Assembly (NCBI GenBank): GCA_003669585.1
Contig: QWOQ01000007.1
Coordinates: 42,694-106,693, forward strand
DNA length: 64,000 nucleotides
DNA from: Planctomycetota bacterium
Lineage (GTDB): Bacteria; Planctomycetota; Planctomycetia; Pirellulales; UBA1268
Direction of reading: 5' to 3'
Numbering within the stretch: the first letter of the stretch is position 1; each line of letters starts with the position of its first letter. This document shows positions 37,898 to 47,364 of this stretch, piece by piece. The translations under genes were made by a program, and so were the position numbers. The notes under the pieces were generated by a model. The model made no database searches and was not told the origin of the DNA. It was given only the letters and a program-made list of their open reading frames with translations.

Positions 37898-38362
37898 TCA
37901 GGTCGAACTCGAAAGCATTTCGAGAAACTCTTGATTGCCTACGAGTAAATCTGGATGATGGGTGAGGTCGTGCGCGGAGAGCCATAACACTTCGGCGACT
38001 TCGGCCGGACGGGGTGAAATCAGATTCACATCGCCTAGTTCAACGCTCCACCAGCCCAGCAGCACGCCCCATCGCGTCTGACTCCGCCAAAGACACTCCA
38101 GAGGCTTTACCTCGAGCGAGAGTTCTTCCATACATTCCCGCACCACAGCTTCGGGCTCGGTTTCTCCCGGCTCAACATGTCCTCCTGGAAAACAGATCGC
38201 ACCGGGCGCTCGCACAAAGAGGCTTCGGCGAATCGCTAAAAAAAGTCCGTTTTGACTTGCAACGGCCACCACGCCATGCCGGCTTGATGAATCAGGCTTC
38301 GCAGCATCTCGCGTGTCGATTGAAATGGCTCCAGGAGGCTTTTCGCAAGAAGAGTGCGTCAA
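37898..38362 (-). CDS. NUDIX hydrolase
   Basis: 154 aa with a complete Nudix box: GGHVEPGETEPEAVVRECMEELSL fits G-x5-E-x7-R-E-x2-E-E-x-G/S-x (about residues 60-83). Such enzymes cleave nucleoside diphosphates linked to another group, with Mg2+. The substrate cannot be told from sequence; MutT-like clean-up of oxidised nucleotides is one possibility. No signal peptide. It is convergent with the cytochrome-like gene and divergent from ftsH. Confidence 0.85.
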   Translation of the reverse strand: MTHSSCEKPPGAISIDTRDAAKPDSSSRHGVVAVASQNGLFLAIRRSLFVRAPGAICFPGGHVEPGETEPEAVVRECMEELSLEVKPLECLWRSQTRWGVLLGWWSVELGDVNLISPRPAEVAEVLWLSAHDLTHHPDLLVGNQEFLEMLSSST

Positions 38363-38493
38363 TAGTAGTGGCCTTATCGCGAAGCAAGAAAGAAATCATA
38401 GACTAGAGAACCCGCAAAAGTCTTTGTACTTTTGTATGGCTATGCAACTGGTGCAATTTTCCATTTCCTTTTCCTCAATCCCAATAATTTTGT

Positions 38494-40455
38494 ATGTCTT
38501 CGAGCAACTCTCCTTCTCCATCGTCTGTGCCCCCGCGTCCCGCATACACCAAGCCGCTCGGGATGCCTGTGGTCATCATACTTCTGCTTGTTGGTTTGGC
38601 CGTCGTTGCAATGATTGTCCGCGAGCAGGGGACGACGCCTGCATCCATTAGCTACGACGAGTTTATTCGTCAGATAAAAGCCGACAATGTTGCCTCTGTT
38701 GAAATCACTGGAAACCAACTCGACGGTGAATTTCGAAAAGCTGCTCCCGGTGATTTAAAAATCGGGGAAAAGAAACTCACGTCTTTTAGACTCGAACTCT
38801 CAGATTATGTTGGAAAAAATCTTGACACTCTGCTGCTTGATCACGATGTACGGCTTACCGTCAAGACGCCCACCGATGGCACCGGATTTCTTCTGGCAAT
38901 CTACCTTTTCTTGCCGCTGATGCTCATGGCCGGATTTTGGTTCACGCTGCGACGCGCTCGCGATCCACTTTCGGGCACAGGATTTCTGAGCAGCTTCAGT
39001 AAATCTCCTGCAAAGCGATACGCCGCAAACGACAAAACCATCACGTTTGCCGATGTTGCCGGACTCGATTACGTGAAGGAAGATCTGAAAGAGATTGTCG
39101 ATTTTTTGAAAGACCCAAAAAAGTTTCAGCGTCTCGGCGGTCGGGTTCCCAAAGGAGTGCTGTTGATGGGGCCTCCTGGAACAGGAAAGACACTTCTGGC
39201 CCGGGCCGTGGCTGGCGAAGCAGGCGTACCCTTTTTTTCGATCAGTGGCAGTGAGTTTATTCAGATGTTTGTGGGGGTTGGTGCCAGTCGAGTTCGAGAC
39301 CTTTTCAAAACCGCCAAGGATGCATCGCCGGCAATTTTATTTGTTGATGAAATCGATGCGGTGGGCCGTCATCGGGGTGCAGGACTTGGAGGCGGACACG
39401 ATGAGCGTGAACAAACTCTCAATCAGATCCTCAGCGAAATGGACGGGTTTAGTCCAACCGAAAGCGTCATTGTGCTGGCGGCCACCAACCGGCCCGATGT
39501 ACTGGACCCGGCGCTGTTGCGTCCCGGTCGCTTCGATCGACATGTGACCGTTGATCGGCCAAATCAAAAGGCTCGATTGGAAATGTTTAAAGTGCATTCG
39601 CGAGGAGTGATGCTGGCTGAAAACATCGATCTGGATCGAATGGCCTCAGGCACCGTAGGACTCACCGGCGCAGACATTCGAAATCTCGTGAATGAAGCGG
39701 CGTTGTGGGCCACCCGACAGGGAAAAGATGCCGTTGGCATGGACGACTTTGATTACGCCCGCGACAAAGTACTCATGGGCCCCAAGCGAGAAGAGGTGCT
39801 GATCGGTCGTGAGAAAAAAATGACCGCTTATCATGAGGCTGGACATGCGCTTGCTGCGTGGGTGCTGCCGGGAGTCGATCGACTCCATAAGGTGACGATC
39901 ATCCCGCGAGGCCGGGCGCTCGGCGTAACACAGTTGGTGCCGGAGGAAGATCGCATGAACATCGGCGAGGGCGATCTGTACAACCGTATTGTTTTCATAC
40001 TTGCCGGGCGATCGGCCGAAAAATTAGTCTTCGGAGAATACTCTGCCGGCGCAGAAAATGATCTCTTGCAGGCCACTCGGCTCGCACGGCGAATGGTGTC
40101 TCATTGGGGAATGAGCGAGAAGGTTGGACCAGTCGCCTGCCACGTGACAAACGAACATCCGTTTCTTGGTCGAGACGTCTACGAGCAGCGCGAGTTTAGC
40201 GAACACACTGCGCAATTGATCGATGAGGAAGTCACCCGAATTCTTACCGAAGGCGCTGTCAAAGCCGATGAACTTTTACGAGTGAACCGGGGAAAACTTG
40301 ATACCCTTGCAGGAGAACTCGAGTCGCGAGAAATGCTCGATGAATCCGAGGTGCTCACCATCATCGGCCCAGGTGCGTCGCGACGTTCAAACGACCTTCC
40401 CGATCAGCATGAATCACAACTGCCAGCCCAAGCAGCTCAAGATCCCATCGGCTGA
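38494..40455 (+). CDS. ftsH: ATP-dependent zinc metalloprotease FtsH
   Basis: 653 aa, standard size. Two membrane helices are seen (about 24-43 and 131-150) with the periplasmic FtsH-extracellular domain between them. The AAA domain has Walker A GPPGTGKT (about 226-233), Walker [15 protein letters not shown] and a second region of homology ending [11 protein letters not shown]. The M41 protease domain has HEAGH (about 447-451) and the third zinc ligand in [10 protein letters not shown]. It degrades unneeded membrane proteins and some cytoplasmic regulators. The C-terminal about 25 residues are Gln/Pro-rich and not conserved. Confidence 0.97.
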   Translation: MSSSNSPSPSSVPPRPAYTKPLGMPVVIILLLVGLAVVAMIVREQGTTPASISYDEFIRQIKADNVASVEITGNQLDGEFRKAAPGDLKIGEKKLTSFRLELSDYVGKNLDTLLLDHDVRLTVKTPTDGTGFLLAIYLFLPLMLMAGFWFTLRRARDPLSGTGFLSSFSKSPAKRYAANDKTITFADVAGLDYVKEDLKEIVDFLKDPKKFQRLGGRVPKGVLLMGPPGTGKTLLARAVAGEAGVPFFSISGSEFIQMFVGVGASRVRDLFKTAKDASPAILFVDEIDAVGRHRGAGLGGGHDEREQTLNQILSEMDGFSPTESVIVLAATNRPDVLDPALLRPGRFDRHVTVDRPNQKARLEMFKVHSRGVMLAENIDLDRMASGTVGLTGADIRNLVNEAALWATRQGKDAVGMDDFDYARDKVLMGPKREEVLIGREKKMTAYHEAGHALAAWVLPGVDRLHKVTIIPRGRALGVTQLVPEEDRMNIGEGDLYNRIVFILAGRSAEKLVFGEYSAGAENDLLQATRLARRMVSHWGMSEKVGPVACHVTNEHPFLGRDVYEQREFSEHTAQLIDEEVTRILTEGAVKADELLRVNRGKLDTLAGELESREMLDESEVLTIIGPGASRRSNDLPDQHESQLPAQAAQDPIG

Positions 40456-40529
40456 TCACTCACATCGCATCTGATTCCTGATCACACTGTTTTTTTACCT
40501 GCAAGTTCTTTTCGAAGGAATTTCGATTT

Positions 40530-40847
40530 ATGGTGCTTTCGCATGCCGTCTACTTCTTGCTTACCGATCCAACCTCGGCAAATCTTGCAGCCCTCTGCAA
40601 CGGATGCAGAGAATTCTTGTCAGACCATCCTGGGGTGCTTTCATTTTCGGTCGGCCGAGTGAGCGATCTTGATCGACATGTGAACGATCGCGATTACCAC
40701 GTTGCCTTGGTGATCGTGTTCAAGGATCGCGATTCGCACGACACCTATCAAAGGAGTGCGAGGCATACTGACTTCGTTGCTGCGTTTGCTCCGTCCTGGA
40801 AAAAGGTTCGTGTCTTTGATGCTGATCTCGAGACGTTCACCAGCTAG
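40530..40847 (+). CDS. Dabb (stress-responsive alpha/beta barrel) family protein
   Basis: 105 aa. The start MVLSHAVYFLLTDPT and later HPGVLSFSVGRV, DYHVALVIVFKDRDSHDTYQ and HTDFVAAFAPSWKKVRVFD fit the dimeric alpha/beta-barrel Dabb fold. Family members range from stress proteins to small cyclases and decarboxylases; no activity can be assigned. It follows ftsH by about 75 bp on the same strand and may share its transcript. Confidence 0.8.
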   Translation: MVLSHAVYFLLTDPTSANLAALCNGCREFLSDHPGVLSFSVGRVSDLDRHVNDRDYHVALVIVFKDRDSHDTYQRSARHTDFVAAFAPSWKKVRVFDADLETFTS

Positions 40848-41042
40848 AACATGCAATCTTTTTTAACTTCCGAACAAAAGACTTGCAAAATCACCACTCC
40901 CTTCAAGCAAACGGCCTCACTTTTTCTTGTTTATGGCGATCGCTCCTGTCGCGACCGCTCTGTAGAAGGAGTCACGTTAGCGCTCTCCAATACTGGAAGC
41001 CCAAGGCAATCAATTCCGTTGCCGTTAGTGGTTTGAGTCATT

Positions 41043-41930
41043 CTAGAGAGACGGTTTCGGGTGGATCGCCTCGAATGGCATCCCTGTTACTTGTTCAAAT
41101 ATCTTCCAGATTGTTTGCGCCGAACCGGCCGACGCCAACAAAACGGAGTTGGAATCTGTGACAATCTGTTTGTCTGGCGGAAGATCAGGCTTTGAAATAT
41201 TTGTGACCACCGATAACCCCAGTACATGAATTCCCAATCGTCTAGCGGTAACGACTTCGGGCACCGTCGACATCCCAACTACATCAGCCACTCGGCGAAG
41301 CCAGCGGTATTCGGCTCTCGTTTCATAGCTCGGCCCAAGCACATACGCGTAAGTTCCCAGTCGTCCACTCGCCCCAACATTTCGAAGTGTCGCAATGGCC
41401 ACCTCCCGCAAAGTGGAGTGATAGTTTTCGCCTGGGAGAGACGGCATACGGTCTGAAATAAGTTCCGGTTGGCAATCGTTGTAGGCGAATCGACCGCGAT
41501 GTACAAAATTCAGGTGTTCCTGCATCACGATCACATCACCACGAGAGAGGTTCGTCGCTAAACCGCCCGATGCATTTGTCACAAGAAGCTTTTTGACACC
41601 GAGTGCCGCAAGCACTTCAACGCCTCGACCGAGCATTTCATGCGAAAATCCTTCGTAGGCATGCACGCGTCCTTGAAGACACACAACTTGTTTTCCATTG
41701 ATGGAACCGGACACAATTTTGCCAACATGCCCCAATGCCGTGGACTGCGGAATCCATGCCCCAATCGTGGAAGGCATCGTTCGTTGTTGTGTCAGTCGAT
41801 CAACCAGAGATCCCAATCCCGTTCCGAGAATAATTCCAACGTCAGCGGGCGCTCCGCCTGCGTGAAGAAATTCCTCTGCCGCGCGTCTGGCACCTGCTCG
41901 TGGTTTTGATGCACATGCTTGTAAATTCAT
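41043..41930 (-). CDS. Purine nucleoside phosphorylase
   Basis: About 295 aa from ATG 41930; ATG 41957 and 42053 are in-frame alternatives, none with a strong ribosome binding site. Motifs of the trimeric PNP family: GIILGTGLGSLVDRL (phosphate loop), GRVHAYEGFS, LLVTNASGGLATNL, HLNFVHRGRF, GPSYETRAEYRWLRR, VGMSTVPEVVTAR and LSVVTNISKPDL. It cleaves purine (deoxy)nucleosides with phosphate to base plus (deoxy)ribose-1-phosphate for salvage. It is convergent with the Dabb gene. Confidence 0.93.
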   Translation of the reverse strand: MNLQACASKPRAGARRAAEEFLHAGGAPADVGIILGTGLGSLVDRLTQQRTMPSTIGAWIPQSTALGHVGKIVSGSINGKQVVCLQGRVHAYEGFSHEMLGRGVEVLAALGVKKLLVTNASGGLATNLSRGDVIVMQEHLNFVHRGRFAYNDCQPELISDRMPSLPGENYHSTLREVAIATLRNVGASGRLGTYAYVLGPSYETRAEYRWLRRVADVVGMSTVPEVVTARRLGIHVLGLSVVTNISKPDLPPDKQIVTDSNSVLLASAGSAQTIWKIFEQVTGMPFEAIHPKPSL

Positions 41931-42270
41931 CTCACAAGGTCGCCTCGGAAGATTCATTTTCGCGTATGGAACCCGGCACCGATACCTCGCGTTCTGGCAC
42001 TTCGAGAGAGGCCGATTCGAACAAACTCTTGAGACTACTGCTACCCAAACCAATCACTCCGAAGGCATCACCAGATCATCACCTACAAAAAGCTATCAGA
42101 TCGATCAGAACCAGAGAGCACCAATGAACTCAAGCCCTCTGACGAGGTCGGTTTGCCGGTATCTACGGTCCGTCGTATTCTGCTGCACGGAATACCTTCT
42201 GCCGATGCCGTTGTTTCAAAAAAACAGCCGGCTTCTTCTCTAGTTATACGATTGAAAGGAACTGTCAGCG
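41931..42270 (+). other. Intergenic stretch with a broken ORF upstream of dapA
   Basis: 340 bp. On the plus strand, frame 3 is open from before 41945 into the start of dapA, with natural-looking codons for DEVGLPVSTVRRILLHGIPS then ADAVVSKK (about 42138-42221), but it has no usable start codon. Frame 2 does have an ATG at 41967 (MEPGTDTSRSGTSREADSNK) that ends at 42127. The frames could join across the A5 run near 42087. I cannot show a gene; it may be a decayed or mis-sequenced small protein. Confidence 0.25.
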
Positions 42271-43179
42271 ATGTCGACCCGCGCAGAAAAGTTTGCAGGA
42301 CTCTCCGTAGCGATCATTACACCTTTTCGTAATGGAAAAGTTGATTACGCGAGACTCCGAGAGCAGATTGACTTTCAGGCAAGCGCCGGCGTGACCTGCA
42401 TCTGTCCGGTTGGAACAACTGGCGAATCTCCGACTCTCACGCACGATGAACACGAACGGGTGATTGCCGAAAGTGTTACAGCCGCGGGAGGACGAATGCT
42501 GGTGATGCCGGGAACCGGCTCAAACTCAACGGCCGAAGCGCTGCGGTTAACAGAATATGCTGCCAGAGCAGGCGCGGATGCAGCCCTCGTCGTTGGCCCC
42601 TATTACAATCGTCCGACTCAGCAGGGAATCTATGAGCATTTCAAGGCGATCGCCGGATGCGTTGATATTCCAATTTGTGTCTACAATATTCCAACGCGTA
42701 CTGGTCGCAATATCGAACCTGAAACAATTCTTCGCATGGCCGGACTCCCTGGCATCGCCATGGTAAAGGAAGCCACTGGATCGATCGATCAGGCATCTCA
42801 AATTATTGCTGGCAGCGATCTTACCGTGTTATCTGGAGACGACAGCATGACACTTCCCTTGCTGGCGATTGGGGGACGCGGCGTCATCTCTGTGGTCGGA
42901 AATCTCGTTCCATGCGATATGAAAAGTCTGATTGATGCGTTTCATTCTGGTGATTTTCAGAGGGCAAAAGAACTCCATCATCGTCTCTTTACGCTCTGTC
43001 GCGATCTTCTAGGTCTGTCGAGTAATCCGATTCCGATCAAAGCGGCCCTCGCGATGGCCGGTCGCGATACCGGTGAGGTGCGACTACCACTCATGCCTCT
43101 TGAAAAGCCTCTCTACGATCAATTGCGATGCGTGCTTCGCGATTACGGAGTGCCGCTCGACACGCCGCAGCCAGCCTGA
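42271..43179 (+). CDS. dapA: 4-hydroxy-tetrahydrodipicolinate synthase
   Basis: 302 aa (beta/alpha)8 aldolase. Signatures: VAIITPFRNGKVDY, CPVGTTGESPTLTHDEH (GTTGE substrate loop), VGPYYNRPTQQGIYEHF with the catalytic Tyr, ICVYNIPTRTGRNI, MVKEATGSIDQ with the Schiff-base Lys, and LSGDDSMTLPLLAIGGRGVISV. It condenses pyruvate with aspartate semialdehyde in lysine and diaminopimelate synthesis. AAAGGAAC lies just before the ATG. It converges with the beta-RFAP synthase gene, with 25 bp between stops. Confidence 0.95.
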   Translation: MSTRAEKFAGLSVAIITPFRNGKVDYARLREQIDFQASAGVTCICPVGTTGESPTLTHDEHERVIAESVTAAGGRMLVMPGTGSNSTAEALRLTEYAARAGADAALVVGPYYNRPTQQGIYEHFKAIAGCVDIPICVYNIPTRTGRNIEPETILRMAGLPGIAMVKEATGSIDQASQIIAGSDLTVLSGDDSMTLPLLAIGGRGVISVVGNLVPCDMKSLIDAFHSGDFQRAKELHHRLFTLCRDLLGLSSNPIPIKAALAMAGRDTGEVRLPLMPLEKPLYDQLRCVLRDYGVPLDTPQPA

Positions 43180-43204
43180 ATCGCATTCAAAGCAGTTCTC
43201 GTTT

Positions 43205-44380
43205 TTAGAGAGACTCTTCTGTGAAGTGATCGCCAGTGACCGCTCCTTGAGAATTGAGTTCGGCAATCAACAGATCGCTGTCGCGAAAATCCTGCAGTTC
43301 ACGAACGCGGCGTACAAGCGACTGCGCCGAATCATCAGAAGGACATAAAGCAAAGACCGCTGGTCCCCAACTGCTTTGACCGACACCCTGACACTCATTG
43401 TCGACGAGAACACCTTGGATTCTTGCCAGAGCCGTAGCATACGGAAGTGATGCAGACACGCTTGAAAAAGCCTCCCCTGCCAAGGCTCCATAGTGACCAA
43501 CCGCCTCGGAAAACAGTTCGAAGTCGTGTTCAATTGCTGCCGGCAACAGTTCAAGAAATGCAATGCGTGCCAGCTCTGCGGTGACACTGCGAGAAACGTG
43601 CGGCAGACCGGAAAATGCCATGCGCTCCTGATCTCCCGAAAGTCCCACAGCATTTCGCAGCACCACAAGGACTGCTCGCCACTGCTGCGGCAGATGCACC
43701 CGACGAAGCAGTGGGTTTCTCCAACGATCACTCTGGGTATTGTTCTCACTGGGAACCGACGGAACAAATCGGCCTGCTTCAACGAGTAATCCACCGCCAC
43801 AGAAAGCCTGAAGCCCGATATTCGAACGACCCATTCTCTGAACCGCACTGGCAAGCGCCGCACCGAGTGGCTCGCTCACACCACCCTGCTTAAACACTTC
43901 AAGGCCATCTCCAGGAAGTACCACACGGAAGAGTTGCCTGATCGCAAGAGCGATCGACATTGCTAGTTGTGTACCACTTCCAAGTCCCACATGATCGCGA
44001 GGCGCAGAGTGAATAACGATTCGGCATCCGTTCTCTTGAATCAGATTCCATGCGTGCATGGCATGTGTTGCACAAGAAACCGCTCGTGCCGCCATTGGTC
44101 CACACGCTTGTATGTCTTCTTCGGTTCGCCGTTTTTCGCCTGGTTCATTTCGGAAGGCTCTAAGATGAATGCCGGGTTGGTTGATTGACAATCCTACCCC
44201 GCCGTACGATCGCATCGCGGCCGAGCCAAATGAGAACATCCCGAAGTGCAGTCGTGCACAACTTACAACCTCTACCGATGCAGGTATCCGGTTCCAGTCA
44301 TTCGGTCGATGCCGATTGAGAATACTGGGATACGCCCCTTCCCTGTTGAGAATTGTTGAATTATGTTCCATCGAATTCAC
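43205..44380 (-). CDS. Beta-ribofuranosylaminobenzene 5'-phosphate (beta-RFAP) synthase
   Basis: 391 aa of the GHMP-fold family. Visible: VVSCARLHFGMFSFG near the start, GVGLSINQPGIHL, the GHMP glycine loop PRDHVGLGSGTQLAMSIALA, MGRSNIGLQAFCGGGLLVEA, and GVGQSSWGPAVFALCPSDD. It condenses 4-aminobenzoate with PRPP, releasing CO2 and PPi, to make beta-RFA-P, the committed step of tetrahydromethanopterin synthesis. It is the last gene of the minus-strand cluster, 60 bp after the DUF447 gene. An in-frame ATG four residues in (MEHNS) is an equally good start. Its neighbours pabA/pabB make its substrate. Confidence 0.88.
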   Translation of the reverse strand: MNSMEHNSTILNREGAYPSILNRHRPNDWNRIPASVEVVSCARLHFGMFSFGSAAMRSYGGVGLSINQPGIHLRAFRNEPGEKRRTEEDIQACGPMAARAVSCATHAMHAWNLIQENGCRIVIHSAPRDHVGLGSGTQLAMSIALAIRQLFRVVLPGDGLEVFKQGGVSEPLGAALASAVQRMGRSNIGLQAFCGGGLLVEAGRFVPSVPSENNTQSDRWRNPLLRRVHLPQQWRAVLVVLRNAVGLSGDQERMAFSGLPHVSRSVTAELARIAFLELLPAAIEHDFELFSEAVGHYGALAGEAFSSVSASLPYATALARIQGVLVDNECQGVGQSSWGPAVFALCPSDDSAQSLVRRVRELQDFRDSDLLIAELNSQGAVTGDHFTEESL

Positions 44381-44440
44381 AGATCCACAAATGACTTTTC
44401 AGATTGTAAAATTGTCAGCTCGTTCTACGGAATCAGAAAA

Positions 44441-45055
44441 CTATTGCTCTCCAGGACCAGCTTCTTGAACGCGAGACTCTAGTATCGCAAAAGCTTCGTG
44501 CTCTCGATCACCGCCTGTCTTGGTCACAAGTATCTTCAAATCGCGAAATTGCCTCACAATCTCGGCGTGGTCAAGCATGCCGAGTCGCGTGACGAGAATA
44601 GCCCCTTCCAAAACCGCATGCCGAGCTCGGTTGAACCCGAGAAACGATCGTCCTGCATGTTCGCCCACAACTCGTGCAACCATTTCTGCTCGCGGATGAC
44701 TTGCATCGATCGACTCAACCGATAACTCCCACGCATGGCATGATTCCTCGAGCACAAAACCCTGCACATTCATCGCCGAGCGATGCAGAGGAACGTTTGT
44801 GAGTGAACCCGTCACAACACGAGCCAACAGCAAAACATCATCGGTTGTATGAAACACTGCTGACCGGGATGCACAAAGATTTCCAAACATCCCGCTCGAC
44901 TGGTACGGCCGCAGAAGAAATTGATCAAGCGATTGGTTCACTCTGGGGCCCATCGCCGAAAGATGGCATCCGCCCTGGGAATCAATCGTTGTCAGCAGAC
45001 CTTCGAGAATCAGCGTGTTACCCTTTTCGATTTTTAATTCACTTTGAAACGGCAT
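44441..45055 (-). CDS. DUF447 family protein of the H4MPT cluster
   Basis: 204 aa matching the DUF447 family, found with methanopterin genes in archaea, methylotrophs and planctomycetes: ILEGLLTTIDSQGGCHLSAM at the start, LLRPYQSSGMFGNLCASRSA, VFHTTDDVLLLARVVTG, and FLGFNRARHAVLEGAILVTR. The fold is flavin-reductase-like (split barrel), so FMN binding is possible. The reaction is not established. It starts 3 bp after pabA ends and is translationally linked to it. Confidence 0.85.
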   Translation of the reverse strand: MPFQSELKIEKGNTLILEGLLTTIDSQGGCHLSAMGPRVNQSLDQFLLRPYQSSGMFGNLCASRSAVFHTTDDVLLLARVVTGSLTNVPLHRSAMNVQGFVLEESCHAWELSVESIDASHPRAEMVARVVGEHAGRSFLGFNRARHAVLEGAILVTRLGMLDHAEIVRQFRDLKILVTKTGGDREHEAFAILESRVQEAGPGEQ

Positions 45056-45058
45056 GTT

Positions 45059-45724
45059 TTAGAATGTCACAATGGGTTCCGGGGGTTCCGGCGAAGGTAA
45101 AGCCCTCTCGTCTGACCGCCCCTCTTGGACGATTGTGCGACGACGATCCGACAAAGACGCGCCCGAGAGAAAAAGAAAATTGGCAATGAGATCAAATCCG
45201 AAGTCAGTCAAAATCGCTTCCGGATGAAATTGAACTCCGTGAAACGGCCACTCACGATGTCGAATCGCCATCACCGTGCCGTCATCGAGTTGCGCTGCTA
45301 TTTCCAGACACTCCGGAAGCAATGGGTCGACCACCAGCGAGTGGTATCGGCAGCCTGCCAGTGGAGAAGGAAGACCCTTGAATACTCCCCGGCCATCGTG
45401 ATGAATGAGACTCGTGCGACCATGCACCGGCTCACTGGCACGACAAATGACACCGCCATAGGCCGCAGCAAGAACCTGATGTCCAAGACACACGCCAAGA
45501 ATCGGCACGCGGTTTTCAAAGTGACGGATCGCTTCAACTGAGCACCCGGCCTCCCTCGGAGTGCATGGACCGGGTGAAATCACAATTCCTCGAGGGCTGA
45601 GCTGTTCGATTTGTTTCATCGACGTCGAATGACTCGGCAGCACGAGCGTCGGCTCTCCAAGCAGTTCAATATAGCGCGCGATATTAAAAACAAAGCTGTC
45701 GCGATTATCAAGTAAAATAATCAT
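45059..45724 (-). CDS. pabA: Aminodeoxychorismate synthase glutaminase component
   Basis: 221 aa class I glutamine amidotransferase: MIILLDNRDSFVFNIARYIE, GIVISPGPCTPREAG (oxyanion region), ILGVCLGHQVLAAAYGG with the nucleophilic Cys, and PFHGVQFHPEAILTDFG with the catalytic His and Glu. It supplies ammonia from glutamine to PabB. Its ATG overlaps the pabB stop by 4 bp (ATGA at 45721-45724), giving matched expression. PabA-type subunits can also serve anthranilate synthase; the PabB partner argues for 4-aminobenzoate. Confidence 0.9.
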   Translation of the reverse strand: MIILLDNRDSFVFNIARYIELLGEPTLVLPSHSTSMKQIEQLSPRGIVISPGPCTPREAGCSVEAIRHFENRVPILGVCLGHQVLAAAYGGVICRASEPVHGRTSLIHHDGRGVFKGLPSPLAGCRYHSLVVDPLLPECLEIAAQLDDGTVMAIRHREWPFHGVQFHPEAILTDFGFDLIANFLFLSGASLSDRRRTIVQEGRSDERALPSPEPPEPIVTF

Positions 45725-47280
45725 TGCGCACGGCCTGTCATTTCCGCACGGGATTCAACGGCGAGAGCACGAATCATTCCCTCCGCTTTATCGAGTGTTT
45801 CATCGTACTCGGCGGAAGGATCGCTCGCTGCGGTGATCCCTCCACCAACGGCAAACCAGAGATACCCGGCATTGACGGTGAACGTGCGAATAAGCAGATT
45901 CCAGTCGCTCACGCCATCAAAACCAACATATCCAAGCGACCCGCAATACGCACCACGGTTGAGCTGCTCTAGCTCGGAAATAATCTCGCAGGCACGTTGT
46001 TTAGGAGCCCCAGTCACACTGCCGCCAGGTACAGCTTCTCGTACGGCATCGAGTGGTCCAAGTCCTTGACGCAGTCGTCCCGACACCACCGAGACCAAGT
46101 GCTGCACATAACGATACCGCTCTAATCGACAGAGCACCTCAACGGTCACGCTTTCGGCCATGCAGACTTTTGAAAGATCGTTCCGCACAAGATCGACAAT
46201 CATCACATTTTCAGCACGATCCTTGGCGCTCGATTCCAAGTCTCCGGCAGCAAAAAGATCTGCTTCAGGCCTTTCGATGATTCGACGAGTCCCTTTGATC
46301 GGATGCATGCGAACACCAGATCGCACTACCTGCAGAAACCTTTCCGGCGATGCGCTGGCCACCTGCAAATCGTCACCGCAGTCAAAATATCCCGCAAAGG
46401 GAGCTGCGTTCTCTTCTCGTAGGCGCAGGTAGAGTTCGACTGGGTCAAAAACCCCTTTTGCAGCGAGCGTCTGAGCAAGATTGACCTGAAACACATCGCC
46501 ATCGCGAATCTTTTCAATCGTCTGGCGAACTTTTTCAAGATGCTGATTGCGTGAACAAGAGGCAGCGATCGACTCATGCCCTTGAAGCGGTTGACTGACT
46601 GCTGGAGGCCAGCAAAAAGTTTTTTGCACTCGGACATAGTCTGATGCTTGAAGTCGATCGAGCACTTGTGCTGCGCGCCACAGCGCCCGCCGTCTTCTTT
46701 CAACAGGCCCCAACGCGGGAAGCCCCTGCGAAATCATCCATCCGCGTCCTCGAACATGATCGACCGCGAAAACAACGTCATACGAGCCGAGCACAACGAG
46801 AGGAATCGAAGCAATGTGATCCTTTGGAGGATTCACACCCACGCTGATCAATCCAAAGTCATACGCAAGCAACCCCGCCACTCCTCCTTGAAAAGGTGGA
46901 AGCCCCGGAATTGTGGGCGAGCGGTGTGCGGCAATTGCATTTTCAACGAGCGCAGCGGCGTCGTTCTTCTCGCGGTCAATCACAAGCCACTCAAAAGGAT
47001 CGACCGCCAAGAATGAATATCGATCGAGAAGCCCTGCTGCTGGGTCAGTTTCCATCACACTGGCGCGCGGAAACGATCCGGTCGCGCTGTCCAGAAAAAG
47101 CGTGCCCGGCCAACGAGCGCTACGTCGTAGAAGGTCGATCAAATCGTCGCCGGTAGTCAATTCGGCAACCAGCGCACCTGAAGCGGTGAACCAGGCGTGA
47201 CCAATCCATTGCGAGTCCACGAGACGATGAACAGATTTGGTCGGTTGATCGACACCGAGTGTCTGTGAAGTTGACTGCAT
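45721..47280 (-). CDS. pabB: Aminodeoxychorismate synthase component I
   Basis: About 519 aa from ATG 47280 (alternatives 47295 and 47328 are in frame). The N-terminal part is variable; the chorismate-binding core shows KIRDGDVFQVNLAQTL, GYFDCGDDLQVASASPERFL, MHPIKGTRRI, NVMIVDLVRNDLSKVC, VPGGSVTGAPKQRACEII and GYLWFAVGGGITAASDPSAE. PIKGT, with its Lys, is typical of aminodeoxychorismate synthases; anthranilate synthases have PIAGT. It makes 4-amino-4-deoxychorismate from chorismate using PabA ammonia. No pabC lyase is next to it. The product pathway leads to pABA for folate and, here, for beta-RFAP synthase. Confidence 0.9.
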   Translation of the reverse strand: MQSTSQTLGVDQPTKSVHRLVDSQWIGHAWFTASGALVAELTTGDDLIDLLRRSARWPGTLFLDSATGSFPRASVMETDPAAGLLDRYSFLAVDPFEWLVIDREKNDAAALVENAIAAHRSPTIPGLPPFQGGVAGLLAYDFGLISVGVNPPKDHIASIPLVVLGSYDVVFAVDHVRGRGWMISQGLPALGPVERRRRALWRAAQVLDRLQASDYVRVQKTFCWPPAVSQPLQGHESIAASCSRNQHLEKVRQTIEKIRDGDVFQVNLAQTLAAKGVFDPVELYLRLREENAAPFAGYFDCGDDLQVASASPERFLQVVRSGVRMHPIKGTRRIIERPEADLFAAGDLESSAKDRAENVMIVDLVRNDLSKVCMAESVTVEVLCRLERYRYVQHLVSVVSGRLRQGLGPLDAVREAVPGGSVTGAPKQRACEIISELEQLNRGAYCGSLGYVGFDGVSDWNLLIRTFTVNAGYLWFAVGGGITAASDPSAEYDETLDKAEGMIRALAVESRAEMTGRAQ

Positions 47281-47364
47281 CAGGACTTTTCTCATTATTA
47301 AAAAGGTGCATTGCCAGTATTGACACAAGGCCTTTGCACTCGGTGAACAGGTATCAGTAGATTT

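Noticed and set aside
45721..47280. Component I as anthranilate synthase (trpE)
   Set aside because: The active-site motif is PIKGT, not PIAGT, and neighbours are H4MPT genes rather than trp genes.
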